A stretch of 64,000 nt of DNA from Sulfitobacter sp. SK011 (GCF_003352065.1 NZ_CP025803.1:682001-746000); one strand, 5' to 3'. Shown: positions 54,010 through 63,030, counted from the stretch's first letter. The notes: generated from the letters alone by a model not told the origin. Program-made: numbers and translations.

Positions 54010-54927
54010 ATGTCTGAACCCATCAAGTCGGTTACCGTTTTTGCCCCTGCAAAGATCAATCTAACGCTTCACGTCACAGGTCAACGCGCGGATGGCTACC
54101 ATTTGCTCGACTCTTTGGTGGTTTTTGCCTCAGTCGGTGATCGCATTTCTGTGCAAGAGGGCACTTCGCTGTCGATCACGGCTGAAGGACCCGAGGCGGC
54201 GGCGGTGCCGTCAGACATGAACAATCTCGTGCTCAAGATCGCAACGCTTTTCCCGGATATGCCGGGCGCGTCATTCCTGCTGACCAAGAACCTGCCGGTG
54301 GCCTCTGGAATTGGGGGGGGATCGGCGGATGCGGCCGCCGCCTTTAGGGGCTTGATGGCGCACCGGAGCGGCGGTGTTGTGGATGCGGAAATCTATGACC
54401 CGCAGCACACGCCATTTGCAGAAAAACTGCTGAAACTGGGGGCTGATATTCCGGTGTGCCTGCGCTCGGTGCCGACGCGCATGCGGGGTGTCGGTGAGAT
54501 ACTGGAACCTGTCCCCAACCTGCCACAGCTGTTCGCGGTTCTCGTCAATCCGCGTGTGCATGTATCAACGCCGGAAGTTTTTGCAGCCTTGGAAGCCAAA
54601 GAGAATGCGCAGATGCCGCCGCAAATTCCAACATTCTCCAGTGCGCAGGATTTTATCTTGTGGCTGTCAACGCAGCGCAATGATCTGCAAGACCCGGCAC
54701 GCCGACTGGTTCCAGAAATAGACGCGGTTATCGCGGAACTGGATGCTTGCCCTGAGTGCCTTTTGTCGCGCATGTCTGGGTCAGGCGCGACCTGTTTTGG
54801 TCTCTTTACCAGTCTTTCAGATGCGGAACGTGCGTCGAGCGACATCTCCAAGCGTTACCCAAACTGGTGGGTAAAACCCGTCAAATTGGGCAGTATGGAC
54901 AAGGCTGCTCTGCCAGAGCTTAATTGA
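54010..54927 (+). CDS. ispE: 4-diphosphocytidyl-2-C-methyl-D-erythritol kinase
   Basis: This 305-residue GHMP kinase acts in the MEP pathway of isoprenoid synthesis. Motifs: FAPAKINLTLHVTGQRADGYH at the start, the ATP loop ASGIGGGSADAAAAF, and LSRMSGSGATCFGLF near the end. Isoprenoid units made here would feed the adjacent polyprenyl synthase. The stop overlaps that gene by eight bases, on the opposite strand. Confidence 0.95.
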   Translation: MSEPIKSVTVFAPAKINLTLHVTGQRADGYHLLDSLVVFASVGDRISVQEGTSLSITAEGPEAAAVPSDMNNLVLKIATLFPDMPGASFLLTKNLPVASGIGGGSADAAAAFRGLMAHRSGGVVDAEIYDPQHTPFAEKLLKLGADIPVCLRSVPTRMRGVGEILEPVPNLPQLFAVLVNPRVHVSTPEVFAALEAKENAQMPPQIPTFSSAQDFILWLSTQRNDLQDPARRLVPEIDAVIAELDACPECLLSRMSGSGATCFGLFTSLSDAERASSDISKRYPNWWVKPVKLGSMDKAALPELN

Positions 54928-55918
54928 TCCGGCTGACCACATAGTCCGCCAGATCGGATAACATGTCCCTCACCTCATGATCAGGAAGGCCGTCCAGCGC
55001 GGCGCGTGCCTTGCGCGCCCAGGCCAATGCGTCATCTTGCGTCTGGGTAAGTGCGCCGTGCTTTTGAAGTAGCGCCAATGCCTGCTCCAGATCGCCGTCC
55101 TCCTGACGCCCTCTTTCAATGGTGCGGGTCCAGAACGCACGTTCCTCTGCATCTGCTTTGGCAACGGCTTTGATCACCGGCAGCGTCAGTTTGCGTTCGC
55201 GAAAATCGTCACCGACGTTCTTGCCAATGGCCGTTGAATGCCCCTGGTAATCTAGCAGATCGTCGACAATCTGGAACGCCACACCCAGCGCATCACCATA
55301 GTCAAAAAGCGCCTTTACATGGGCTTCCGGTGCGCCGGCAATCACACCGCCGACTTCGGTCGCGGCTGAGAATAGGGCCGCAGTTTTGCCGCGTACAACC
55401 TGAAGATAGATACCCTCATCTGTTGCCAGATTCTGTGCTGCGGTAAGTTGCAGCACCTCACCCTCGGCAATCGTCGCAGAGGCATTGGACAAAATGCGCA
55501 GCACGTCCAACGAGCCGGTTTCCGTCATCAACTGAAAGCTGCGCGAAAACAGGTAATCGCCGACCAGCACCGATGATTTGTTGTCCCACAAAAGGTTCGC
55601 CGTCGGGCGGCCCCGGCGCTGTGCGCTTTCGTCCACAACGTCATCATGCAGCAGTGTTGCAGTATGAATGAACTCGACCGTAGCGGCCAAATGCACGTGG
55701 TAGGGGCCTTCATAGCCACACATCCGCGCCGCAGCCAACGTCAGCATCGGCCGCAGGCGCTTGCCACCTGCGTCGACCAAATGCGCTGTCACCTCAGGAA
55801 TACGCGGCGCATGTTTTGATGCCATGCGGTCCCGAATGATATCAGCAACCGCAGCCAGATCATCGACGAGATACGCCGCCAATCGGTCATGAGGTTTATG
55901 CGCGCTGTCGTTTTTCAT
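54920..55918 (-). CDS. Polyprenyl diphosphate synthase (ubiquinone side chain)
   Basis: This 332-residue enzyme elongates isoprenoid diphosphates, most likely to the C50 side chain of ubiquinone (decaprenyl), but chain length cannot be told from sequence. The first Asp-rich motif is LLHDDVVDESAQRRG, the second QIVDDLLDYQG. Start chosen at the ATG at 55918 (MKNDSAHKP); another in-frame start six codons upstream is possible. Substrate use by UbiA (18026-18988) is likely. Confidence 0.93.
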   Translation of the reverse strand: MKNDSAHKPHDRLAAYLVDDLAAVADIIRDRMASKHAPRIPEVTAHLVDAGGKRLRPMLTLAAARMCGYEGPYHVHLAATVEFIHTATLLHDDVVDESAQRRGRPTANLLWDNKSSVLVGDYLFSRSFQLMTETGSLDVLRILSNASATIAEGEVLQLTAAQNLATDEGIYLQVVRGKTAALFSAATEVGGVIAGAPEAHVKALFDYGDALGVAFQIVDDLLDYQGHSTAIGKNVGDDFRERKLTLPVIKAVAKADAEERAFWTRTIERGRQEDGDLEQALALLQKHGALTQTQDDALAWARKARAALDGLPDHEVRDMLSDLADYVVSRIN

Positions 55919-55974
55919 AAACGTGATTCCACCCAAGGCTCGACAAATCGGCCAGACTGGCCCACATCTCTGAT

Positions 55975-56190
55975 ATGAAGGAACTTTTGCGCAGCCCAGA
56001 CATGACCATCATCGCCTTTGCAACCGCCCTTCTCAAGGGCGAGGATATAGACTGCTTTGAAATGGACGTAAACATGAGCGTGCTCGAAGGCGGCATCGGA
56101 ATTTTCCCGCGTCGGTTGATGGTGCGTCCCGATGACCACAGCGCGGCGGTAAAAGTCATGCTCGATAATGACATCCCGTTGGGCATGTGA
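55975..56190 (+). CDS. DUF2007 family small protein
   Basis: This 71-residue protein begins MKELLRSPDMTIIAFATALL, with LKGEDIDCFEMD and a late RLMVRPDDHSAAVKVMLDN, matching DUF2007, a small family said to be signal-transducing of unknown role. The stop overlaps the GTG start of trmN6 (GTGA). Confidence 0.85.
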   Translation: MKELLRSPDMTIIAFATALLKGEDIDCFEMDVNMSVLEGGIGIFPRRLMVRPDDHSAAVKVMLDNDIPLGM

Positions 56191-56939
56191 GCGGGTATCG
56201 CGACAGCGAATTGACGCATGACGCGTTTCTGGGCGGTCAACTGCATCTGCTTCAGCCGCGCCAGGGCTACCGTGCGGGCGTTGATGCGGTGCTGCTGGCG
56301 GCCTGCGTTCAGGCCGAAGCAGGGCAATCTGTACTGGAACTTGGTTGCGGTGTGGGAGCGGCGATCCTGTGCCTCAATGCGCGGATCCCCGGGCTGACAT
56401 TAACAGGGGTCGAAGTGCTGCCTCAAAATGCCGCACTGGCACGGCGCAACGGTGGTGCCGCATTGGAGGTTGTGACAGCAGACCTTGCGGATATGCCCCT
56501 GCATGTGCGGCAGCGGCAGTTTGATCATGTGCTTGCAAACCCACCGTATTTTGATCGGGCCGCATCGGTATCATCAAATGATCCCACCCGGGAGGCGGCA
56601 CATGGCGAACACACCCCTTTGCACAAGTGGGTCAAGACCGCCGGCAAACGTCTGGCACCCAAGGGACGTGCCTATTTCATTCACCGCGCAGAACGCCTGC
56701 CTGACCTGATCCGTGCGCTGCCGCCTGATCTGGGTTCCGTCGAAGTGTTGCCCCTGGCACCCCGAGAAGGGCGGCGCGCCGAATTGATCATACTGCGCGC
56801 CCGCAAAAACGGCCGCGCCGCGTTTCGGCTGCTGAACACCTTTGTCATGCATCAGGGTGCTGCGCACGGCGAGGATGGCGATACATATGTTCCTGCATTG
56901 CGTGCTGTTCTGCGGGACGGTGCAGCGCTGGAGTTTTAG
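56187..56939 (+). CDS. tRNA1(Val) (adenine(37)-N6)-methyltransferase-like protein
   Basis: This 250-residue SAM-dependent methyltransferase has the motif I loop SVLELGCGVGAAIL and the N6-adenine signature NPPY in LANPPYFDRA. Overall it matches the TrmN6/YfiC group. It starts with GTG at 56187, inside the DUF2007 stop, so it is translationally coupled. The methylated base could be A37 of a tRNA, but other NPPY enzymes have rRNA or protein targets. Confidence 0.88.
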   Translation: MSGYRDSELTHDAFLGGQLHLLQPRQGYRAGVDAVLLAACVQAEAGQSVLELGCGVGAAILCLNARIPGLTLTGVEVLPQNAALARRNGGAALEVVTADLADMPLHVRQRQFDHVLANPPYFDRAASVSSNDPTREAAHGEHTPLHKWVKTAGKRLAPKGRAYFIHRAERLPDLIRALPPDLGSVEVLPLAPREGRRAELIILRARKNGRAAFRLLNTFVMHQGAAHGEDGDTYVPALRAVLRDGAALEF

Positions 56940-57049
56940 GCAATTTTAGGCATTTGTTTACCATCTGTCGCGTTATGCTGCGGGGCAGCGTGACACAAAC
57001 TGAAAAGTGTGGTGAACTTGAATTCCACACTTTCATCAAGGAGGATTAT

Positions 57050-57214
57050 ATGGCTCTCAACGGACATCTGGAGACCCTCAAGCGCAAGCATTCGGCAATA
57101 AGTGAGGCGGTCGAAAACGCCCAACGCGCACCCGGAGTGGACGATCTGGAAGTTGCGACGATGAAAAAAGAAAAATTGCGCCTGAAAGAGGAAATCACGC
57201 GCCTATCGAACTGA
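57050..57214 (+). CDS. DUF465/YdcH family small coiled-coil protein
   Basis: This 54-residue ORF has AAGGAGG just before its ATG. It is all helical and charged: LETLKRKHSAISEAVENAQ and MKKEKLRLKEEITRLSN. This matches YdcH (DUF465), with the conserved LK..Kl.lKdei C-terminal part. No function is established. The ORF frame starts further upstream, but only the ATG at 57050 has a ribosome site. Confidence 0.85.
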   Translation: MALNGHLETLKRKHSAISEAVENAQRAPGVDDLEVATMKKEKLRLKEEITRLSN

Positions 57215-57224
57215 CCAACGGTTT

Positions 57225-58088
57225 TTATTTGGAAAAGCTGGCGCGTGCTGCAATCGCGGCACCGCCGGTGATCAGCAGAGCAGCCCACAGCAGAAGATAG
57301 CTGGGCGCGGCGACGCCTGCAATGACGAGGACCAGAGTGGACAGCAAGGGTGCCGCATAGGAAGCGGTGCCTAAAAGCTGTATATCACCCTGCTTTACCC
57401 CAATATCCCAGACATAAAAGGCAAGGCCAACCGGGCCAAGGCCAAGGCCGGCGATCGCAGCCCAGCCCAATGCCGTGGCGGGCAGCACGGTTTCTTCCCA
57501 GATCAGATGCAGTGGCAGTGACAGGGCCGCGGAGGCGAGGCAGAATACGGCAACCGACGCTGTAGGGATTTCACCGACGCTTCGGGATAAGACCGAATAG
57601 CCAGACCAGGTAACTGCGCATAGCCCGGCTAGCGCATAGCCCGGCAAGTGTTGGCCAGAGAAACCTGTGCCGCCGCCCGTGATGATCAGCGCAGCACCCG
57701 CAAAGCCCAACAGGGCACCGAAGACATGGCCTTTGCGCAACGTCTCGCCGGGCAGCAGGCCAGAAAACAAGACGATCAGCAACGGCCAGAGATACGCGAT
57801 CAACCCCGCCTCGGCCGCAGGCGCAATTCGCAGCGCCGAAAAATATAGGGCGTGGTAGCCAAACAGGCCCAATGTGCCAATGAGGTAGACGCGCAACGGC
57901 ACGCTGCGCAGACTGGAAAGCGCGCCGGTCGCTGCGGCCCAGATCAGGCCCAGCGTACCACCCAGACCAAAGCACAAGGTGTTGAGCAGGAACGGTGGTG
58001 TCGGGGCCGAGCCCACCGTAAAGAGCGCCAGCAGCGCCCATAAAAGCACAGCGCAAAATCCAACAGCGGTGGCACGGCGACGAGTCAT
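57225..58088 (-). CDS. DMT-superfamily exporter, YddG-like
   Basis: This 287-residue inner-membrane protein has about ten helices. The start MTRRRATAVGFCAVLLWALLA resembles YddG, the aromatic amino-acid exporter. Two EamA repeats are seen (APAAEAGLIAYLWPLLIVLFSG, and TASYAAPLLSTLVLVIAG). It overlaps the LysR gene by four bases, so it is likely in one operon with its regulator. Confidence 0.9.
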   Translation of the reverse strand: MTRRRATAVGFCAVLLWALLALFTVGSAPTPPFLLNTLCFGLGGTLGLIWAAATGALSSLRSVPLRVYLIGTLGLFGYHALYFSALRIAPAAEAGLIAYLWPLLIVLFSGLLPGETLRKGHVFGALLGFAGAALIITGGGTGFSGQHLPGYALAGLCAVTWSGYSVLSRSVGEIPTASVAVFCLASAALSLPLHLIWEETVLPATALGWAAIAGLGLGPVGLAFYVWDIGVKQGDIQLLGTASYAAPLLSTLVLVIAGVAAPSYLLLWAALLITGGAAIAARASFSK

Positions 58089-59023
58089 TTCGAGGGGGGA
58101 TCCAACAGGTCAAAGCTTTGGGCAATATGTGCCGTTTTTTCAATTTCCCGCAAGATCCATGTCCTGAACGCCTGAACCTGAGGTCGCGTTTCTGTGCCTT
58201 CGGGACATAAGAACCGGAACCGCGCCCCCGTCGGCAGTGCCTTTGGAAAGGGGGCCATCAACCGCCCGTCTGCGAGGTCCTTGATCACCAATGCGCGGCG
58301 GCCCAGTGCCACCCCGACACCTGCGAGCGCGGCATCAATGGCATGGTCGCCCTGAGAAAAACGCGGACCGGTATTTGGCATGACGTCGATATCCATGGCG
58401 CGAAACCACGTGGGCCAATCGATCGGCGGATCAAGAAAATCTATCGATTCGTCGACAATCAAAACCGCATCGGCAAGGCTTTGTGGTGTTGGGTACTTCC
58501 GCGCCATTTCCGGGGTCATGACGGGCACAACCCATTCGTCCGCCAAAGGTAAAGAGTATAGTCCGGGATCTGGACCCAGACCAAAACGAATAGCAACATC
58601 AATACTGTCACGGTTGAAATCCATGATCCGCAAAGACGCGGAAAACCGCAGCTCTATGTCCGGATGTGATTGGGCAAAATCAAACAAGCGCGGTGCCAGC
58701 CATTTGGCGGTGAACGCGGGGCCAGCCGTCACCGTGAGGGTTTGATGATCCTGCAGGCGCTGCGCGGCGCGCCAACCGGCTGCAAGCGCCTGAAATCCGT
58801 CCGATGCCGCAGGGGCCAGGGCGCGTCCTGCCTCTGTCAGTTCAACGGCGCGGTTGAGCCGCCGGAATAAGGGCGCACCTAAATGTTCCTCAAGCGATTT
58901 GATCTGAAAGCTGAGCGCAGCGGGCGTCACGTGCAATTCTGCTGCGGCCAAAGCAAACGACATATGGCGTGCAGCGGCGTCAAAGGCACGTAAAGCGGTA
59001 AGCGGGGGCAAACGGTCCGTCAT
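58085..59023 (-). CDS. LysR-family transcriptional regulator (GcvA-like)
   Basis: This 312-residue regulator has an N-terminal winged helix (LTALRAFDAAARHMSFALAA, AAELHVTPAALSFQIKSLEEHLG) and a C-terminal co-inducer domain. It resembles GcvA/AmpR. A perfect dyad lies just before its start, so autoregulation is likely. The exporter downstream is the clear target candidate, with the effector unknown. Confidence 0.93.
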   Translation of the reverse strand: MTDRLPPLTALRAFDAAARHMSFALAAAELHVTPAALSFQIKSLEEHLGAPLFRRLNRAVELTEAGRALAPAASDGFQALAAGWRAAQRLQDHQTLTVTAGPAFTAKWLAPRLFDFAQSHPDIELRFSASLRIMDFNRDSIDVAIRFGLGPDPGLYSLPLADEWVVPVMTPEMARKYPTPQSLADAVLIVDESIDFLDPPIDWPTWFRAMDIDVMPNTGPRFSQGDHAIDAALAGVGVALGRRALVIKDLADGRLMAPFPKALPTGARFRFLCPEGTETRPQVQAFRTWILREIEKTAHIAQSFDLLDPPSK

Positions 59024-59024
59024 G

Positions 59025-59049
59025 TTCAGTTAAGTACAGCTTAACTGAA
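59025..59049. promoter_or_regulatory. Perfect 10-5-10 inverted repeat before lysR (also TTAA-N7-TTAA)
   Basis: TTCAGTTAAG (59025-59034) and CTTAACTGAA (59040-59049) are exact inverses with a TACAG spacer. It is one base from the lysR ATG on the minus strand and 94 bases before the 38-residue ORF on the plus strand. The inner part, TTAA-N7-TTAA (59030-59044), is also the CtrA consensus. The likely reader is the LysR protein, but CtrA cannot be ruled out. Confidence 0.75.
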
Positions 59050-59142
59050 GGTATGAAAAGTCTCGTTTGTCAGACTGCGGCAGAACGCCCATGTTGAGGG
59101 CAAGACAACACACGCTGATCCAGCACCCGAAAGGAAATGACC

Positions 59143-59259
59143 ATGTTTGAAGCAACCACAAATCCCGCCGCCCGCCGTGCCTTTGATGCCGCCCACGCCG
59201 AACGCGGACGCGCAATGGCAAATGTGTGGAGCTGGCTGTTCGCACCTACATCCCGCTGA
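59143..59259 (+). CDS. Small protein of 38 residues, unknown function
   Basis: A short ORF begins MFEATTNPAARRAFDAAHAE and ends ANVWSWLFAPTSR, with one Trp-rich amphipathic end. AAGGAAATG lies upstream of the ATG. A strong terminator stands 28 bases behind it, and the lysR dyad stands in front, so it looks like a separate transcript. The pattern recalls short roseobacter proteins but I cannot name a family. Confidence 0.62.
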   Translation: MFEATTNPAARRAFDAAHAERGRAMANVWSWLFAPTSR

Positions 59260-59287
59260 ACAAAGGCCTTTGTTCTTACGCGATGCA

Positions 59288-59317
59288 AAAAGGCCGGATC
59301 ATTCGATCCGGCCTTTT
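59288..59317. terminator. Rho-independent terminator (bidirectional)
   Basis: Arms AAAAGGCCGGATC (59288-59300) and GATCCGGCCTTTT (59305-59317) pair without mismatch over an ATTC loop. It lies after the 38-residue gene and after phaB on the other strand, so it can end both. Confidence 0.92.
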
Positions 59318-59353
59318 CGTATTTCATTCCGCACTTTTCAGAGCATGTATTGA

Positions 59354-60076
59354 TCAGACAAAATACTGCGCACCGTTGGCAGAGATTGTCGAACCATTGA
59401 TAAAGCCCGCATCGTCCGACACGAGGAATTTCACCGCACGTGCGATTTCTTCTGGTTCGCCCAAACGCCCGGCTGGAATCTGTGCGATGATGCTTTCGCG
59501 CACTTTCTCGGGAACGGCCATAACCATGTCCGTCCCAATGTAACCGGGGCATACGGCATTGGCGGTAATGCCCGCGCGTGCGCCTTCCTGGGCCAGTGAT
59601 TTGATGATGCCCAGATCGCCCGCTTTGGTCGCGGCATAGTTTACTTGGGCAAACTGGCCTTTTTGACCATTGATCGAACTGATCACCACGATACGACCGA
59701 ATTTGCGTTCGCGCATGCCGGGCCAGATCGGGTGGACGGTATTGAATACGCCGGTCAGGTTGGTGTCGATGACTTCTTTCCACTGCTGTGGGGTCATTTT
59801 ATGGAATGGCGCATCGCGGGTGATGCCCGCGTTGGCAACGACCACTTCGATTGGACCCAGGTCGGCTTCTACCTTTGCAATGCCCGCAGCGGATTCCTCA
59901 TAATCGGCGACATTCCATTTGTAGGTTTTGATGCCGGTTTCTTTGGTAAAGGCGGCAGCGGCCTCGTCATTGCCTGCATAAGTTGCGGCGACGCTGTAGC
60001 CCGCGTCTTTTAATTCTTTGGAAATAGCTGCGCCGATGCCTCGGCTGCCTCCGGTGACCAGTGCGACTCGGGACAT
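59354..60076 (-). CDS. phaB: Acetoacetyl-CoA reductase
   Basis: This 240-residue NADPH-dependent SDR reduces acetoacetyl-CoA to (R)-3-hydroxybutyryl-CoA for polyhydroxybutyrate. The cofactor loop is VTGGSRGIGAAI, and the Ser-Tyr-Lys set is in VISSINGQKGQFAQVNY followed by ATK. It starts 75 bases downstream of phaA on the same strand; no phaC is in the window. Confidence 0.95.
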   Translation of the reverse strand: MSRVALVTGGSRGIGAAISKELKDAGYSVAATYAGNDEAAAAFTKETGIKTYKWNVADYEESAAGIAKVEADLGPIEVVVANAGITRDAPFHKMTPQQWKEVIDTNLTGVFNTVHPIWPGMRERKFGRIVVISSINGQKGQFAQVNYAATKAGDLGIIKSLAQEGARAGITANAVCPGYIGTDMVMAVPEKVRESIIAQIPAGRLGEPEEIARAVKFLVSDDAGFINGSTISANGAQYFV

Positions 60077-60120
60077 TTAGATCCTCCTCAAAGGGTAGTG
60101 ATATTTCAATTCAAGCGGCA

Positions 60121-60143
60121 GGCGCGCAATTATCTTGCGCGCC
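60121..60143 (-). other. Intercistronic stem-loop between phaA and phaB
   Basis: GGCGCGCAA (60121-60129) and TTGCGCGCC (60135-60143) form a perfect nine-base stem over a five-base loop. No T-run follows on the phaAB strand, so it is not a normal terminator. It could be an mRNA-stabilising or attenuating element that sets phaA to phaB ratio. Confidence 0.65.
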
Positions 60144-60151
60144 CATCATTC

Positions 60152-61327
60152 TTAGGGACGCTCAAGGCACATGGCAACACCCATACCGCCGCCAATGCAC
60201 AAGGTTGCGAGACCTTTTTTCGCGCCGCGGCGCTGCATTTCAAAAAGCAGCGTGTTCAGGATGCGCGCACCGGAAGCCCCGATTGGGTGACCGATCGCGA
60301 TGGCACCGCCGTTGACGTTGACGATTGCTGGATCCCAGCCCATGTCCTTGTTCACGGCACAGGCCTGTGCGGCGAAGGCTTCGTTGGCCTCAACAAGATC
60401 AAGGTCTTCTGCCTTCCAGCCCGCTTTTTCCAGTGCCTTGCGTGATGCATAGATGGGGCCGACGCCCATGATGGACGGGTCCAGACCGGCGGTGGCATAG
60501 GACGCAATCCGTGCCAATGGGGTGATGCCGCGCTTTTCGGCTTCATCCGCGCTCATCAACAAGGCACCGGCGGCACCGTCGTTCAGACCGGATGCGTTGG
60601 CCGCGGTGACTGAGCCATCCTTGGTGAAGGCGGGGCGCAGTTTTTGCATGGCCTCCATGGTGGCACCGTGGCGAATGTATTCATCCTGGTCGACAACGAT
60701 GTCGCCCTTGCGGGTTTTGACGGTAAAGGCGGCGATTTCGTCAGCAAATTTACCGGCCTTCTGCGCAGCTTCGGCCTTGTTCTGGCTCGCGACGGCAAAT
60801 TCGTCTTGCTGATCACGGCTGATCTGCCATTTCTCGGCGACGTTTTCGGCCGTTTGACCCATATGGTAGCCGTTGAACGCATCCCACAGACCATCACGAA
60901 TCATCGTGTCGATGAATTGCAGATCGCCCATTTTCTGACCGGCACGCAGGTTTTGTGCATGGGGCGAAAGCGTCATGTTTTCCTGCCCACCCGCAGCGAC
61001 GATAGACGCATCGCCGAGTTGGATGTGCTGTGCAGCCAATGCCACGGCGCGCAGGCCGGAACCGCAGACCTGATTGATCGACCATGCGGCGCTTTCCTGT
61101 GGCAGACCTGCATTGATATGCGCCTGACGGGCAGGGTTTTGACCCTGTGCGGCGGTCAGCACCTGACCCAGAATGGTTTCGCTAACCTCGGACGCATCAA
61201 CGCCTGCACGGGCGACGATTTCCTTGAGCATGGCGGCACCCAAGTCATGGGCGGGTGTTGTGGCGAACGAACCCCCAAAGCTGCCAACGGCAGTACGGGC
61301 GGCGGATGCGATGACGACGTTGGTCAT
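60152..61327 (-). CDS. phaA: Acetyl-CoA C-acetyltransferase
   Basis: This 391-residue thiolase condenses two acetyl-CoA to acetoacetyl-CoA. The acyl-binding Cys is in [16 protein letters not shown] near residue 88. The His is in [11 protein letters not shown], and the second Cys is in [12 protein letters not shown]. It is first in the phaA-phaB operon for polyhydroxybutyrate precursor. A stem-loop sits between the two genes. Confidence 0.95.
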   Translation of the reverse strand: MTNVVIASAARTAVGSFGGSFATTPAHDLGAAMLKEIVARAGVDASEVSETILGQVLTAAQGQNPARQAHINAGLPQESAAWSINQVCGSGLRAVALAAQHIQLGDASIVAAGGQENMTLSPHAQNLRAGQKMGDLQFIDTMIRDGLWDAFNGYHMGQTAENVAEKWQISRDQQDEFAVASQNKAEAAQKAGKFADEIAAFTVKTRKGDIVVDQDEYIRHGATMEAMQKLRPAFTKDGSVTAANASGLNDGAAGALLMSADEAEKRGITPLARIASYATAGLDPSIMGVGPIYASRKALEKAGWKAEDLDLVEANEAFAAQACAVNKDMGWDPAIVNVNGGAIAIGHPIGASGARILNTLLFEMQRRGAKKGLATLCIGGGMGVAMCLERP

Positions 61328-61488
61328 GAAATATTGTTCCTCTACCTAGTTGGCCGAGGATAATCTGTCGCGGCATCCATCATTGTACGCAGCGACTCCC
61401 CCACCTTGTCAGGCAGTCATAACGGATGCGCCGCATCGCGGCAACGGGGCCTGCGCTTTTGCCGCGTGCCCGATGTGCATGACTTTGC

Positions 61489-62331
61489 CTATCCGCTGGA
61501 ACGAATTGCCGGATTACGAAGCCAGGAAGGACGCGTTGTTGGGGCGCTGAAATAATACCCTTGCAGGCAATCAACGCCCATTTCAGTAAGCACGGCCGCA
61601 TCTTGCGCATTTTCAACAAACTCCGCCACTGTCAGCATATCAAAATGGTCAGCGATCGAGATCATCGCGGCGGTTAACGCCCTGTTATCCGCGTTGTCAG
61701 CGATGCCTTTGATGAATTCACCGTCAATCTTGAGGATATCAAAATAGAAATCCTTGAAATACCTGATCGCCGTGTGCCCGGCCCCAAAGTCGTCCAACGC
61801 GAAACAGACCCCAAACGGTTGAAGTTCATCCATCAAATCTGTGACCAATTCGGGCACCGTCATCGCCGAACTTTCAGTGATCTCAAGGATCAAGCGTTCC
61901 CCGATGGTTTTGTCACGATTGAGAAACCGCCGGATCATCTGATTCCATGATTTGTAGCCAATGGAACGCGCAGACATATTGATTGACAGGCGTAGGCCGG
62001 GATTGTTTTGCAAGGCCAACAGCCCTGCACGCAGTGCAAGAACGTCAATCTGCCGACCTGTTTCGGTGTTTTCGATGACTGGCATGAAATCGCGGGCGGG
62101 AATGACGCGGCCCGTCGCGTCCATCACTCTGATCAAACCTTCAAAAAAAGCCACTTTGCTATGATCGCTGGCCCGCATGACCGGTTGATAGGCCAACAGC
62201 GTTTGTTTGTATTCAATCGCATCTTTCACCATCTCCAGTGTCGATTTATCACGCTGTGTGACAGCGTAGTTCAACGGATTTTCAGAACCCGGTGCGATAT
62301 CGGCGAGCCGACGTTTGAATTGACTTACCAC
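61489..62331 (-). CDS. Stand-alone EAL-domain protein (cyclic-di-GMP phosphodiesterase)
   Basis: This 280-residue protein consists of an EAL domain with a short N-terminal part of about 35 residues. The key residues look intact: Glu and Leu in FFEGLIRV, Asn in LSINMSARS, Glu in ILEITESS, the Asp pair in FALDDFGAGHT, Lys in DILKIDGEFI, Glu in AEFVEN and Gln in LQGYYFS. Thus it should hydrolyse c-di-GMP. No GGDEF or sensor domain is attached. It starts with GTG at 62331. Confidence 0.88.
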   Translation of the reverse strand: MVSQFKRRLADIAPGSENPLNYAVTQRDKSTLEMVKDAIEYKQTLLAYQPVMRASDHSKVAFFEGLIRVMDATGRVIPARDFMPVIENTETGRQIDVLALRAGLLALQNNPGLRLSINMSARSIGYKSWNQMIRRFLNRDKTIGERLILEITESSAMTVPELVTDLMDELQPFGVCFALDDFGAGHTAIRYFKDFYFDILKIDGEFIKGIADNADNRALTAAMISIADHFDMLTVAEFVENAQDAAVLTEMGVDCLQGYYFSAPTTRPSWLRNPAIRSSG

Positions 62332-62454
62332 GGTGTTACACTCTTCATTGTCTGGATACGTTTGTTGCTGAGAAAGTCATAACGTAACCTTAAAGCGCTG
62401 ATTTATCGCCAATTTTAAGGGCCACCTAATTGGCCAAAGCCAGGAAGACGCGAC

Positions 62455-63030
62455 ATGGAGCGATGTGGATGGGCCGGGCTGGAACCAATATACGTAGACT
62501 ATCATGACACGGAATGGGGCGTGCCGGAATACGACAGCCGTGCGCTGTGGGAAAAGCTGATTCTGGATGGATTTCAGGCAGGGTTGAGCTGGATTACAAT
62601 TCTGAAGAAGCGCGATAATTTTCGTGAGGCGTTTCAGGGCTTCGATCCCAATAAAATTGCTGATTGGTCCGTTGAAGATGTTGAAAGATTGCTCGGGAAC
62701 CCGGGGATCATCCGCCATCGTGGCAAAATCGAAGCGACAATAAACAACGCCCGAGCCTGGCAAAAGATAGAGGCCAACGAAGGTTTTGATGCCTTCATGT
62801 GGCGCTATGTGGATGGCGTGCCGTTACAAAATAGATTTTCGACCCAGGCCGATGTGCCGCCGTCCACCAGACTTTCAGAACAAGTGTCAAAGGATTTGAA
62901 AAAAGAAGGGTTCAAATTTTGTGGACCAACAATTGTTTATGCATGGATGGAGGCCTGTGGATTGGTGAATGATCATATTCTGACCTGCCATCGGCACGAC
63001 GCATGCGCAGCGTTGGCCAAACCCCGTTGA
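62455..63030 (+). CDS. tag: DNA-3-methyladenine glycosylase I
   Basis: This 191-residue base-excision enzyme removes 3-methyladenine. Zinc ligands are all present: Cys4 (MERCGW), His17 in YVDYHDTEWG, and the His and Cys of the C-terminal CHRHDAC. Other landmarks are LILDGFQAGLSWITIL and GFKFCGPTIVYAWMEACG. It is divergent from the EAL gene, with 123 bases between. Confidence 0.95.
   Translation: MERCGWAGLEPIYVDYHDTEWGVPEYDSRALWEKLILDGFQAGLSWITILKKRDNFREAFQGFDPNKIADWSVEDVERLLGNPGIIRHRGKIEATINNARAWQKIEANEGFDAFMWRYVDGVPLQNRFSTQADVPPSTRLSEQVSKDLKKEGFKFCGPTIVYAWMEACGLVNDHILTCHRHDACAALAKPR

Noticed and set aside
61437..61466. Stem CGCGGCAA/TTGCCGCG with a 14-base loop behind the EAL gene
   Set aside because: No T-run and a long loop; it could be chance in GC-rich DNA.
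61350..61550. A 66-residue plus-strand ORF with several cysteines
   Set aside because: It overlaps the end of the EAL gene in antisense, has no ribosome site and no domain.
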